Assembly (NCBI GenBank): GCA_964477295.1 | Contig: CAYZEZ010000014.1 | Location: 1 to 31,609, forward strand | Length of the DNA stretch: 31,609 nucleotides | Direction: 5' to 3' | DNA from: CAYZEZ01 sp964477295 | GTDB taxonomy: Bacteria > Bacteroidota > Bacteroidia > Bacteroidales > SM23-62 | The notes under the pieces: model-generated | The model's input: the letters and a program-made list of their open reading frames with translations, nothing else | Told to the model about the DNA's origin: nothing | Database searches by the model: none | In this document: piece after piece, positions 7,934-15,858 of the stretch | Layout: the number at the start of each line of letters is the position of its first letter | Numbering within the stretch: position 1 is the stretch's first letter | Position numbers and translations under genes: made by a program

Positions 7934-8887
7934 TCAGAATGAGGTCCTGATCAGGTTGGTCAGTTGAACGCGGTTCCTGATGCCTGTTTTCAGGAAAATC
8001 CTGTGAATATGATCCTTTACAGTTTGTAGAGAGATAAATAATGAATCACTTATGTCCTGGTTGCTTTTCCCCTTACAGATCAGCAAAATTATTTCTGTTT
8101 CACGTTTTGAGATGCTATATTTCTCAACGAAGTGATCAATACTCTCCTCAATACCACTTACACCTGAAGATTCCAAAGTAATTGTATCCAGGTTGATGTA
8201 GAGAAATAAAACAGGAAGCAGGTGCATGCTGAAAAACAGGAAAACAAAACCAAAGGTAAAAATATGATGTAAAGAACTCATATTTAGCAAGATAAGGGCT
8301 ATGGAATAAAACACCAGGTAGACCAGCCCGAAAATCCTGATGATGTATCTTTCTTTTATATCGAAAACCTTTCGGGAAAGGTAAAAAAGCTGCAGCAATG
8401 ATCCCGCAACAATAATGGCCGTCAGGTAACTAAAACAGGTAGTAATAAGCATCCGGATCATATCAAACCTGGTTTCATCGAACGCATAAATACGTAATAA
8501 AAAATATCCATAGGCAAAGAAAAACATGGACTGGATGAAGAAATAGACAAGATTGAACCAACCAGACAATGTTTTGTTTAGCAATTCCCGGGAAAGCCTG
8601 ATAAACATATACAGGGAGAGGATCAGAAAGGGGATGCCGAAGAAAGTGATAAATAGCTTAAGCGATTCAATGGTTTCCGGTTCCATACGATGACTTAATG
8701 CCTTATCCAGTATTCCTGGTAACAAGATTCCATAGATGCCAAATATGTATAGGAAAACAAGGTAATAAAGGTAAGTTGACAGGTAAGACAGGCGATACTT
8801 CTGAAACATCTGATAACTGAACAGGATCCCGGCTCCCCCTGCCAGGATAGAAAAAATAATAACTGTTATTTGAAGCCAGGTTGGCAT
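7934..8887 (-). CDS. Membrane-bound LuxR/GerE-type transcription regulator
   Basis: A 317-aa protein. Residues 5-235 contain about seven hydrophobic segments, starting with ITVIIFSILAGGAGILFSY. Residues about 250-317 form a LuxR-type helix-turn-helix (SISKRETEIILLICKGKSNQ through SLQTVKDHIHRIF). This 7TM-HTH layout is known from Bacteroidota; the regulator would sense a membrane or extracellular cue and bind DNA while anchored. It is divergent from the membrane protein at 9101. The 214-bp gap between them contains a double palindrome and a TAnnTTTG promoter facing 9101, so this gene is the obvious candidate regulator of its neighbour. No phosphoacceptor domain is present, so a ligand or protein signal is inferred. 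Confidence 0.85.
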   Translation of the reverse strand: MPTWLQITVIIFSILAGGAGILFSYQMFQKYRLSYLSTYLYYLVFLYIFGIYGILLPGILDKALSHRMEPETIESLKLFITFFGIPFLILSLYMFIRLSRELLNKTLSGWFNLVYFFIQSMFFFAYGYFLLRIYAFDETRFDMIRMLITTCFSYLTAIIVAGSLLQLFYLSRKVFDIKERYIIRIFGLVYLVFYSIALILLNMSSLHHIFTFGFVFLFFSMHLLPVLFLYINLDTITLESSGVSGIEESIDHFVEKYSISKRETEIILLICKGKSNQDISDSLFISLQTVKDHIHRIFLKTGIRNRVQLTNLIRTSF

Positions 8888-9003
8888 CTTAAAACTGAAA
8901 ATAATACCTCCTCAACGAAAATATATAAAAACAATGAAACATAATACAACCAAAGTAGTGATTTGAAAATTCCAACTTTGGTATTGAAGGTCGCGGTAAT
9001 CAT

Positions 9004-9037
9004 ACTTAAGTAGGAATTTTCAGAATCCTACTTAAGT
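9004..9037. promoter_or_regulatory. Candidate operator: 12-bp inverted repeat built from two ACTTAAGT palindromes
   Basis: ACTTAAGTAGGA (9004-9015) and TCCTACTTAAGT (9026-9037) are perfect reverse complements with a 10-nt spacer. Each arm ends in the self-palindromic octamer ACTTAAGT. It lies in the divergent gap, just upstream of the promoter facing 9101, with its centre about 57 bp before the expected start site. This suits an activator site for the LuxR-type protein. A Rho-independent terminator is unlikely: no T-run follows and no gene ends here. Confidence 0.6.
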
Positions 9038-9045
9038 CGCTAAAA

Positions 9046-9071
9046 TTGTTCACCGCCCGACTATATATTTG
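9046..9071 (+). promoter_or_regulatory. Bacteroidota-type promoter for the 9101 gene
   Basis: TATATTTG at 9064-9071 matches the -7 consensus TAnnTTTG exactly. A TTG at 9046-9048 may be the -33 box, but the 15-nt spacer is shorter than the usual 17-23, which would fit an activator-dependent promoter. ATG follows 29 nt downstream. Confidence 0.5.
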
Positions 9072-9100
9072 ATCCAGTTTATAAATCAAAAAATATCAAA

Positions 9101-9796
9101 ATGGAAACAAATAATACAAATTCTTTAAATGGTTTTAAAACCAGGTGCGGCCCAAGTTATAATAAGGGCTGGAATGTAATGACAACGTTTTTCATCGAAC
9201 TGCTTGTTGTAACGCTGGTATATGTGGTGATACAGATCCCTACCAATATGGTTCAAATTAAGCCCGATAGTTTTGAATGGTTTTTAGTCCCGATAGCCAT
9301 GTTAGGTACCGCTTATGCGATTTTTATAGCAGGTCCGATACATTACAGTGTCAAATGGGTTTTCCTGAAAGCTGTCAGGGGTGAAAAAATAGAGATCAAG
9401 GATATGTTTTCCGTATTCGACAGGAATTACTGGAATGCAGTGCTGGCCAATATTGTTGTTGGGGTCATAATTATTTTCGGCTTTGTCATGCTGATTGTGC
9501 CAGGTATCATTTTTGCTGTGAGGCTGGCCTTTGTATCATACCTTGTAATTGATCGCAAGATGGAGGCTATAGAGGCATTGAAAACCAGCTGGGAGATGAC
9601 CAGGGGACATGGATGGCATATTTTATGGATGGCATTATTGGCCATACCCATTGCATTGTTGGGATTAATTATGCTCTTTGTTGGAGTGTTTATTGCAGCA
9701 ATGTGGATAAATGCTGCATTTGCCGTGTTCTACCATGCAGCTTGTCTGAAGAGAGGGGAGTTTCTGGCCCCGATCGAGATAGAACAGGGCGAATAA
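9101..9796 (+). CDS. Polytopic membrane protein (DUF975/YciC-like)
   Basis: A 231-aa inner-membrane protein with a short hydrophilic N-terminus and about five to six hydrophobic segments (near 28-48, 62-85, 112-145, 168-215). The stretch LIVPGIIFAVRLAFVSYLVI followed by EALKTSWEMTRGH is characteristic of DUF975/YciC-like membrane proteins, where a Pro-Gly-Ile helix precedes an amphipathic A-L-x-x-S-W-x-x-x-x-G segment. Function is unknown. Divergent from the membrane-bound LuxR-type regulator, whose probable target it is. A strong hairpin follows the stop. Confidence 0.7.
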   Translation: METNNTNSLNGFKTRCGPSYNKGWNVMTTFFIELLVVTLVYVVIQIPTNMVQIKPDSFEWFLVPIAMLGTAYAIFIAGPIHYSVKWVFLKAVRGEKIEIKDMFSVFDRNYWNAVLANIVVGVIIIFGFVMLIVPGIIFAVRLAFVSYLVIDRKMEAIEALKTSWEMTRGHGWHILWMALLAIPIALLGLIMLFVGVFIAAMWINAAFAVFYHAACLKRGEFLAPIEIEQGE

Positions 9797-9810
9797 TATA
9801 TTTCAAAAAC

Positions 9811-9832
9811 GCCCCGGGGAAACGCCCGGGGC
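9811..9832. terminator. Bidirectional terminator hairpin
   Basis: GCCCCGGG, loop GAAACG, CCCGGGGC: an 8-bp all-GC stem in the 44-bp gap between convergent genes ending at 9796 and 9841. On the minus strand it is followed by GTTTTTGAAAT, a usable U-tract for the sulfatase gene; on the plus strand the T content is weaker. Confidence 0.8.
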
Positions 9833-9840
9833 TATTCATA

Positions 9841-11334
9841 TCAGTATCTGCTGCGGCGTTCTTTCTGATACATATCCAACAATTTGGTTAGTTCTTCCAC
9901 TTTTTCAGGGTATTCTGAATAAAGATTGTTGGTTTCGCCGGGGTCTTCTGCCAGGTCGTACAACGATCCTTCCGGATCCCCTTTTTCTCCCGGTGAGCTC
10001 CAGCCGCCTGATCCCTTGCAAAGCAATAATATCCAGTTATCTTTTCTGATGGAGTACTTACCTGAAACAGATTGAACTACCATATTATCACGAACATCTG
10101 ATGTAGCTTCATCTCCTGTCAGGAATGGCAGAAAACTGTAGCTGTCCTCCCCGGCATTCCATTCCAGTTCCTGACCTGTAATTTCTGCCAGGGTGGCCAT
10201 CAGGTCGGTCAGGCAAACCATGCGATCGCTGGCAGATCCGGCCTGAACTTTTCCGGGCCATCTCACCAGCAAGGGTACCCTGTGTCCCCCTTCCCAGATA
10301 TCCGATTTCATGCCCCGGTAAATGTAGTTAGCCCTGTGATCATACTGTTCGATATCATCAGGCTTCCAGTGGGATCCGTTATCGCTCGAGACCATGATCA
10401 GGGTGTTATCTGCAATTTTCAGGCTGTCGATAAGGGCGAGAATCCGGCCAACCGTATGGTCCACCTGGGTGACAAAATCCCCGTAATCACCTGCTTCAGA
10501 TGTTCCCTTAAACTTGTCCAAAGGTACCCATGGAGTGTGCGGTGCCGTCAGCGGGAAGTAAAGAAAAAATGGATGGCCGGGATTATCCTGATGATGGTCC
10601 CTGATAAAGCCCATGGCTTTTTCTGTCAGTACAGGCAATACCTTCCAGAAATCGAATCCTACTGATGCGTCGCCATATCTCCAGAACAGTCCGCGTCCTT
10701 CACGCACCCCTTCAATATGTTCTGTCTCGGGCTCGACAACCCTGCGGTTACTGACAAAGATATACGGCTGGATATCGAGCGAGGCCGGCAGGATAAATGA
10801 ATAGTCAAATCCGTGATCGGACGGTCCCCCGTAAACTTCAGCATTGTAATCAACATTTTCAGAGCTGGTAATATTCCAGTAGTCCCCTTCAATCAAAGGC
10901 AGGTCATCATCTTTTTTCTTGAAATCCAGCCCCAGGTGCCATTTCCCGACACATGCGGTCGTATACCCGGATTGCTTTAATAATGACCCAACGGTACGTT
11001 TACCGCGTTCGATGAGTGAAGGAGAATGGCCCACAAGCACACCGGATTGCAGCCGCGACCTGAAACAATATCTTCCGGTAAGCACCCCGTAACGGGTTGG
11101 AGTGCAGACTGCTGATGGTGAATGGGCGTCTGTAAAATACATCCCTTCACTGGCGAGCCGGTCCATGTTGGGTGTTTTAATTTTTGAATCCGGATTCAAT
11201 GTCCGGATATCTCCGTATCCCATATCGTCGGCCAGGATAAAAATGATATTCGGCAAGGAAGAATCATCGGTTATATCAGTGTTCTGGCAGGCAGTGAAAA
11301 CAATGAACATCAGGAAAATGAAGTATCTTAACAT
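9841..11334 (-). CDS. Family S1 sulfatase lipoprotein (complete)
   Basis: A 497-aa exported sulfatase. The signal ends in a lipobox-like FTAC (Cys16). The N-terminal metal-binding aspartates are in FILADDMGYGD. The formylglycine site is Cys77 in AVCTPTRYGVLTGR, the Cys-type C-x-P-x-R motif that needs an anaerobic or FGE maturase acting elsewhere. Further hallmarks are GKWHLG, TAPHTPW and SSDNGSH. It hydrolyses sulfate esters, most likely on glycans. I chose ATG 11334 because it starts the lipoprotein signal; an in-frame start at 11382 adds 16 residues. It is divergent from a second sulfatase (11474) across a 139-bp gap. Confidence 0.92.
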   Translation of the reverse strand: MLRYFIFLMFIVFTACQNTDITDDSSLPNIIFILADDMGYGDIRTLNPDSKIKTPNMDRLASEGMYFTDAHSPSAVCTPTRYGVLTGRYCFRSRLQSGVLVGHSPSLIERGKRTVGSLLKQSGYTTACVGKWHLGLDFKKKDDDLPLIEGDYWNITSSENVDYNAEVYGGPSDHGFDYSFILPASLDIQPYIFVSNRRVVEPETEHIEGVREGRGLFWRYGDASVGFDFWKVLPVLTEKAMGFIRDHHQDNPGHPFFLYFPLTAPHTPWVPLDKFKGTSEAGDYGDFVTQVDHTVGRILALIDSLKIADNTLIMVSSDNGSHWKPDDIEQYDHRANYIYRGMKSDIWEGGHRVPLLVRWPGKVQAGSASDRMVCLTDLMATLAEITGQELEWNAGEDSYSFLPFLTGDEATSDVRDNMVVQSVSGKYSIRKDNWILLLCKGSGGWSSPGEKGDPEGSLYDLAEDPGETNNLYSEYPEKVEELTKLLDMYQKERRSRY

Positions 11335-11446
11335 GGGTAACGGTTTTGAGCAAAATGCTGATCCTAAAATTAGCAAAAACAATCCATGATTCGCTGATGC
11401 CTGATTCCAAATGCTTATAAAAAGGGAATATCCCGCCTTACCTTAC

Positions 11447-11454
11447 TATATTTG
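11447..11454 (+). promoter_or_regulatory. -7 box (TATATTTG) upstream of truncated sulfatase
   Basis: An exact match to the Bacteroidota -7 consensus TAnnTTTG, ending 19 nt before ATG 11474. No good TTG -33 box is found at the expected distance, so this is a tentative call. Confidence 0.4.
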
Positions 11455-11473
11455 TAACAAACCAATCCATCCC

Positions 11474-12613
11474 ATGAAAAAACTTCTGTTCATCCTGGTT
11501 GCAGTTTTAACCGTCTCATGTTCTGAACCTGAGCGGCCAAATATTGTTTTTATCCTTGTGGATGACCTGGGATGGGCCGATGTGCAATGTAATAATCCGG
11601 AGAGTTTCTATGAAACGCCCAATATAAACCACCTTGCAGAAGTTGGAGTACTTTTTACCAATGCCTGTGCCGCAAGCCCGGTTTGCAGTCCCACCAGGGC
11701 CAGCATCATGACAGGCAAATATCCGGCCCGTTTGCATATCACCGACTGGATCCCCGGTCAAGATCCCAAAAACAGAAAATTGCTGGGACCACAGGATGAA
11801 CACCAGCTTCCCCTGGAAGAGATCACCATGGCCGAACGATTAAAACAGGCCGGATATGTTACCGGTTTTTTCGGGAAGTGGCACCTGGGCGATTCGGGAT
11901 ATTATCCTGAAGATCAGGGTTTTGATATAAATATAGGTGGGCATCACAGGGGGAGTCCCCCCGGTGGTTATTATTCGCCTTATAAAAATCCAAAATTAAC
12001 CGATGGTCCTGAAGGAGAGTATCTTCCTTACCGGTTGACCAATGAGGTTATTCACTTCATTGAGACGAACCAGGACAAATCTTTTTTAGCTTACCTTGCA
12101 TTTTATACGGTCCATACGCCCATCCAGGCATCGCGCAGGCATATTGATTATTATAAGGACAAGGCCACCCAGCTTAAATATTCTGATACAATCCGGTATA
12201 TTCCCGAGCGGAATGGAATCACCAGGATGAAACAGGATAATCCTGCGTATGCTTCCATGGTCCATGCTATGGATGAAAACATTGGCAGGCTGTTCGGGGC
12301 GTTGGAATCACTGGGGATCATGGAGAACACCTGGATCATATTTACCTCTGACAACGGGGGATTATCAACCCTTGGCGAACCGGATGCACCTACGTCAAAC
12401 CAACCACTGCGTGCAGGAAAGGGATGGTGTTATGAGGGAGGTGTCCGTGTGCCATTAATAATTGCGGGTCCCGGGATTCAACATGAAGGCACTGAAATTA
12501 ATGATCCTGTAATTTCCAATGATCTTTATAAGATCGTTATTGATTTAACCGGGATTGAAGTATCAGATGAGTTACCAGATGATGGTATCAGCCTTGTACC
12601 CAGTCATTTGTAA
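11474..12613 (+). pseudogene. Family S1 sulfatase lipoprotein, C-terminus missing
   Basis: A 379-aa product with SPII signal (TVSC, Cys16), FILVDDLGWAD metal site, Cys71 in VCSPTRASIMTGKYPAR (formylglycine site), GKWHLGD, VHTPIQ and SDNGG motifs, so the catalytic core is intact. It ends abruptly at GISLVPSHL. In relatives the GxSLxP motif is followed by about 80-120 more residues forming the C-terminal subdomain. The stop lies only 19 bp before the Fe-S protein start, which suggests a deletion joined the two genes. It may be inactive or unstable, hence the pseudogene label; a functional short form cannot be excluded. In-frame GTG/TTG-type extension upstream of 11474 was ignored. Confidence 0.75.
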
Positions 12614-12632
12614 AATTGCAATACATTATCAA

Positions 12633-13955
12633 ATGGACTACATACTTCTAATCGAAGGCATAATAATCTTCATCTTCTTCTCTGTCGTAGCGGCAACATC
12701 GCTGCTGGAGAGGGAGAACAGGGCAGTATTGATATCTGTACTGGCAGGATTGGCCCTTTCCCTTCCATTTTTCATTCCGATCCTGTTCCTGATTCAATAC
12801 CCTGATATTGTCAGTTATATACTTAGCCTTCTGTTCGTTCTGCCAATATTTTTGATCCTTGTTCCAATAAGGTTCCCGGTTAAGTATGAAAAGGTTAAGC
12901 CCGACTCGCGCTTCGATGAGCGCGATACTATGTTATCACGCAAGACCCTTACGTCCGGATCCGATCGATTCAATGCTTACTATAAGCGAAACCCGGATAA
13001 AAGAGACCCTGATGAAAAATTCAGGTCAAAACCGGGATTATTAAAAGCCGGTTCAAAATATTATGATCCTGTGCTGTTTGGAGCCGCCCTTTCTATTTTT
13101 AATAAAGTCGATGATTTACATCCCAGGGTTGAAGGAGAACCAAATATTCTTCAGACACCTGTAGATCCGGAAGAGATATCGGACAGACTTACAAAAATGA
13201 TTGTTGGCTGGGGAGCCCATTCGGCGGGAATCGCTAAACTTTGTGATTATCATGTGTATAGTGTTGGGGGAAGGGGGGAAAGATATGATGTGCCTTACAA
13301 AAAAGAACATACGTTTGCCATTGCATTCACTGCTGAGATGGATTATGATATGATGCGGTTTGCACCGGCTGCTCCTACCGTTGTTGAATCGGCTAACCAA
13401 TACCTGCAATCTGCCCTTATCGCAATCCAGATTGCTGATTTTATAAGGGATCTGGGATATCCGGCAAGGGCCCATATCGATGGCAACTATAAGGTGATCT
13501 GTCCGCTGGTGGCCAGGGATGCCGGACTGGGTGAGATAGGCAGGATGGGACTCTTAATGACTCCCGGGTTGGGACCAAGGGTACGAATAGCTGTGATCAC
13601 TACTGATATGCCATTAATCGAAAGCAAGGACACTGCTGATCCCACAATGATTGATTTTTGCAGGAAATGTGAAAAGTGTGCCACGGTTTGCCCCGGACAG
13701 TCGATCCCGTTTGGCGAAGAAGAAGAAACAGGTCCTGTGAAACGCTGGAAGATTAATTCTGAAAGTTGTTATACATACTGGTGTGTTGCCGGAACCGATT
13801 GTGGCAGATGCATGATCGTGTGTCCTTTTTCCCACCCCGATAACTGGTTCCACCGGATGGTTCGTTTCGGTATCAGAAATTCATACTTTTTCCGGAGTTT
13901 GGCCGTACCTTTGGATGATCTTTTTTACGGAAAGAAACCGAAACCTAAGAAGTGA
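12633..13955 (+). CDS. Membrane-anchored reductive dehalogenase-like 2x[4Fe-4S] protein
   Basis: A 440-aa protein. Residues 1-80 contain about three transmembrane helices. The C-terminal half has two ferredoxin-type cluster motifs: Cys343/346/349/353 (CRKCEKCATVCP) and Cys379 with Cys390/393/397 (CYTYW then CGRCMIVCPFSHP). The order FCRKC...CP, then KRWKI..E.CYTYW..GTDCGRC...CPFSH matches the RdhA reductive dehalogenase family, which uses a corrinoid to remove halide; QueG-like epoxyqueuosine reductases are more distant relatives. Unlike classical RdhA there is no twin-arginine signal; the N-terminal helices would act as anchor. Orientation and function are inferred. The ATG at 12633 lies 19 bp after the truncated sulfatase. 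The TGA stop is inside an AGTGACG unit. Confidence 0.75.
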   Translation: MDYILLIEGIIIFIFFSVVAATSLLERENRAVLISVLAGLALSLPFFIPILFLIQYPDIVSYILSLLFVLPIFLILVPIRFPVKYEKVKPDSRFDERDTMLSRKTLTSGSDRFNAYYKRNPDKRDPDEKFRSKPGLLKAGSKYYDPVLFGAALSIFNKVDDLHPRVEGEPNILQTPVDPEEISDRLTKMIVGWGAHSAGIAKLCDYHVYSVGGRGERYDVPYKKEHTFAIAFTAEMDYDMMRFAPAAPTVVESANQYLQSALIAIQIADFIRDLGYPARAHIDGNYKVICPLVARDAGLGEIGRMGLLMTPGLGPRVRIAVITTDMPLIESKDTADPTMIDFCRKCEKCATVCPGQSIPFGEEEETGPVKRWKINSESCYTYWCVAGTDCGRCMIVCPFSHPDNWFHRMVRFGIRNSYFFRSLAVPLDDLFYGKKPKPKK

Positions 13956-14058
13956 CGGGTGACGAGTGAAGAGTTAAGGTGAACTCGGAATATTGATTAA
14001 CGATTTTTGATTTGCGAAGTAAAGAAATAAGAATAAATAACGAATAGCGAATAACGAA
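13951..14058 (+). repeat. Long composite heptamer tract ending at the scaffold gap
   Basis: Units from 13951 are AGTGACG, GGTGACG, AGTGAAG, AGTTAAG, a 9-bp slip, then GAATATT, GATTAAC, GATTTTT, GATTTGC, GAAGTAA, AGAAATA, AGAATAA, ATAACGA, ATAGCGA, ATAACGA, with the 7-bp register kept throughout. 13988-14022 recurs at 31134-31168 with 33 of 35 matches. The stop codon of the Fe-S gene is in the first unit. Confidence 0.9.
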
Positions 14059-14158
14059 NNNNNNNNNNNNNNNNNNNNNNNNNNNNNNNNNNNNNNNNNN
14101 NNNNNNNNNNNNNNNNNNNNNNNNNNNNNNNNNNNNNNNNNNNNNNNNNNNNNNNNNN
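14059..14158. other. Assembly gap (100 N) inside heptamer repeat
   Basis: Exactly 100 N, a standard placeholder. Both flanks contain AATAACG-type heptamers, so the true gap probably holds more of the same repeat; its length is unknown. Confidence 0.95.
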
Positions 14159-14179
14159 AAAAAAACCGGAACCCGGAAT

Positions 14180-14244
14180 GAATTACGAATATCGAATTTT
14201 GAATACCGAAGGCAACGAATAACGAATAACGAATAACGAATAAT
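14180..14244 (-). repeat. Heptamer tract GAATAAC type downstream of rtcB
   Basis: Plus-strand units GAATTAC, GAATATC, GAATTTT, GAATACC, a 9-bp unit, then GAATAAC three times and GAATAAT. It ends 11 nt from the rtcB stop at 14256. Read on the minus strand it encodes the spurious heptapeptide repeat VIRYSLF. Confidence 0.93.
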
Positions 14245-14255
14245 CACCCCCACAT

Positions 14256-15389
14256 CTATTCCGCTTTGAAGTTATAGATTGGTTTCAGGATTTCTTTTAC
14301 CTCCACTGTTTCATCCAGCGACTCCAGAATTTCCCTTTTTGGTTTATAGGCCATCGGGGCTTCGTCTATGGTTTTCTCGGATATAGTGGATGACCAGATG
14401 TTCTTCATACTTTTTCTGAACTCATTTAAGTCGAGTTGTTTTTTTGCCTGGGTCCGGGAGAGCCTTCTGCCGGCGCCGTGAGGGGCTGAGAAATTCCACT
14501 CCATATTCCCTTTTCCCGTCGCCACTATACTTCCATCTCGCATGTTGAGGGGGATCAGCACCTGCTCACCGGCATGGGCGGAAATGGCCCCTTTGCGTAT
14601 GATGTTGTCATTGAAATTAATATAATTATGAATGGTCTCAAACTGTTCTGCGGGTTCCCTGATCCCAAAAAACATCAGTATCCTGCCGGTCATCTCTATG
14701 CGGTTCAGCCGGGCAAAATGCTGGGCCGTTTTCATGTGCCTGAAATAGTCCTCACGGTCACTGCCCTCCAGGTAGGCAAAGTGTTTGGCTATATTGACCT
14801 GTTGTTCCCTGGCATTTTGAATGGCTTTGTTCTGGTGCCATGTGGCCACCTGCAGTCCAAAATTTCTTGATCCGCTGTGGATCAGCAACCATTTGTTTTT
14901 ATTTGAATCTTCGGCGACCTCAATGAAGTGGTTCCCGCCACCCAGGCTTCCTATTCCTTTAAGATGTTCTGAAAACTTGATACCCAGGTGCTCACACGCT
15001 TCCTGCATACCGGTTATGAAGTTGCTGTCAAATACTGCCGGATCGGAATGTTTATTCCGTTCAAATCCATAAGGAATACTCCTCCGGATAAACTTATCCA
15101 GCTTATCATAGCCGGGACTGAATTTTCCCAGGTTAGTGGAAAGAATACCGCAGCCTATATCCAGGCCGATCAGGTTAGGCACCACCTTGTTGCTGAGGTT
15201 GGCTGTATAACCGATCACACATCCCTTACCTGCATGTACATCCGGCATAATGCGGATGCTGGTGCCGGCAAAGATCTCCTGGTTGCAGAAGTCGTTGATC
15301 TGGGCATGGGAGGATTCGTCAACATTTTCACTGAAGACAATTGCAGTGTTGTATTTTCCCTGGATTTTCACAGTTAATTCAAATAACAA
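14256..15389 (-). CDS. rtcB: RtcB-family RNA ligase
   Basis: A roughly 375-aa GTP-dependent RNA ligase that joins 2',3'-cyclic phosphate (or 3'-phosphate) and 5'-OH RNA ends in tRNA or RNA repair. The metal-site motifs are all visible: MPDVHAGKG, GLDIGCG (Cys ligand), GGGNHF and IHSGSRNFG, plus SAHAGEQ and the guanylylation histidine in PHGAGRRLSR. The length fits the shorter bacterial RtcB group. The start is unclear: TTG at 15389 gives MLFELTVKIQGKYN; GTG at 15371 starts at VKIQGKYN and is equally plausible. No archease or RtcA is nearby. The upstream side carries one arm of the inverted heptamer pair; the downstream side carries a GAATAAC tract. Confidence 0.92.
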   Translation of the reverse strand: MLFELTVKIQGKYNTAIVFSENVDESSHAQINDFCNQEIFAGTSIRIMPDVHAGKGCVIGYTANLSNKVVPNLIGLDIGCGILSTNLGKFSPGYDKLDKFIRRSIPYGFERNKHSDPAVFDSNFITGMQEACEHLGIKFSEHLKGIGSLGGGNHFIEVAEDSNKNKWLLIHSGSRNFGLQVATWHQNKAIQNAREQQVNIAKHFAYLEGSDREDYFRHMKTAQHFARLNRIEMTGRILMFFGIREPAEQFETIHNYINFNDNIIRKGAISAHAGEQVLIPLNMRDGSIVATGKGNMEWNFSAPHGAGRRLSRTQAKKQLDLNEFRKSMKNIWSSTISEKTIDEAPMAYKPKREILESLDETVEVKEILKPIYNFKAE

Positions 15390-15403
15390 AGATCGTAAAA
15401 ATA

Positions 15404-15433
15404 AGTGACGGGTGACGAGTGACGTGTGACGGG
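15404..15433 (+). repeat. Left inverted heptamer array of the four-helix cassette
   Basis: Four heptamers of form NGTGACG with first bases A, G, A, T, then GG (30 nt). It is the inverted partner of 15859-15888; read outside-in, the two arms agree at 27 of 30 positions, the three differences all being first bases of units. Confidence 0.93.
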
Positions 15434-15505
15434 AAAAAGAATAATAATTGATCGATAAATCTTAAAAACTTGCATTAAAGATTATAAATACATAAAGTAT
15501 AAAAT

Positions 15506-15856
15506 ATGATTCACAACAAACTTGAAGCATGGAAATATGCAATGGAATTAGTTAAAGAGGTATACTCAGCTACCATGGACATTCCTGAAGCTGAGAGATT
15601 TGGTTTAACAAACCAATTAAGGAGGGCAGTTGTATCAATACCATCCAATATTGCAGAAGGGTCAGCAAGAAGCTCTGATAAGGAATTTATTCAGTATTTG
15701 TATCATTCCCTGGGATCAATAGCAGAAGTTGAAACTCAGCTGATTATATGTGAGGGCCTTAATTATCTGAAAGTTACTGAAAAATTGAAAAATGATTTAC
15801 AGGACACAAGACAATTAATCCTGGGATTAATCAAATACCTTCGATCGAAGCATTAG
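15506..15856 (+). CDS. Four-helix-bundle protein (23S rRNA IVS-encoded / TIGR02436 type)
   Basis: A 116-aa protein matching the S23/IVS four-helix-bundle family: LEAWKYAMELVKEVY, then the hallmark FGLTNQLRRAVVSIPSNIAE GSAR (residues about 32-55) and helix 3-4 with FIQYLYHSLGSIAEVETQL and DTRQLILGLIKYL. Relatives are encoded within 23S rRNA intervening sequences, as free-standing genes in many Bacteroidota, and as Avd accessory proteins of diversity-generating retroelements. The molecular role of free-standing forms is unclear; nucleic-acid binding is inferred from the Avd case. The gene lies opposite in strand to both neighbours (rtcB and the DUF5723 gene) and is bracketed by inverted heptamer arrays at 15404-15433 and 15859-15888. 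No reverse transcriptase or rRNA is nearby. Confidence 0.9.
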   Translation: MIHNKLEAWKYAMELVKEVYSATMDIPEAERFGLTNQLRRAVVSIPSNIAEGSARSSDKEFIQYLYHSLGSIAEVETQLIICEGLNYLKVTEKLKNDLQDTRQLILGLIKYLRSKH

Positions 15857-15858
15857 AT

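Noticed and set aside
13945..14253. Minus-strand reading frame through the gap with VIRYSLF-type heptapeptide repeats
   Set aside because: It is a translation of heptamer repeats plus N; every 21 bp of a 7-bp repeat gives a 7-residue peptide repeat. No start or domain.
15506..15856. Avd protein of a diversity-generating retroelement
   Set aside because: No reverse transcriptase, template repeat or variable repeat is visible nearby; only the four-helix family matches.
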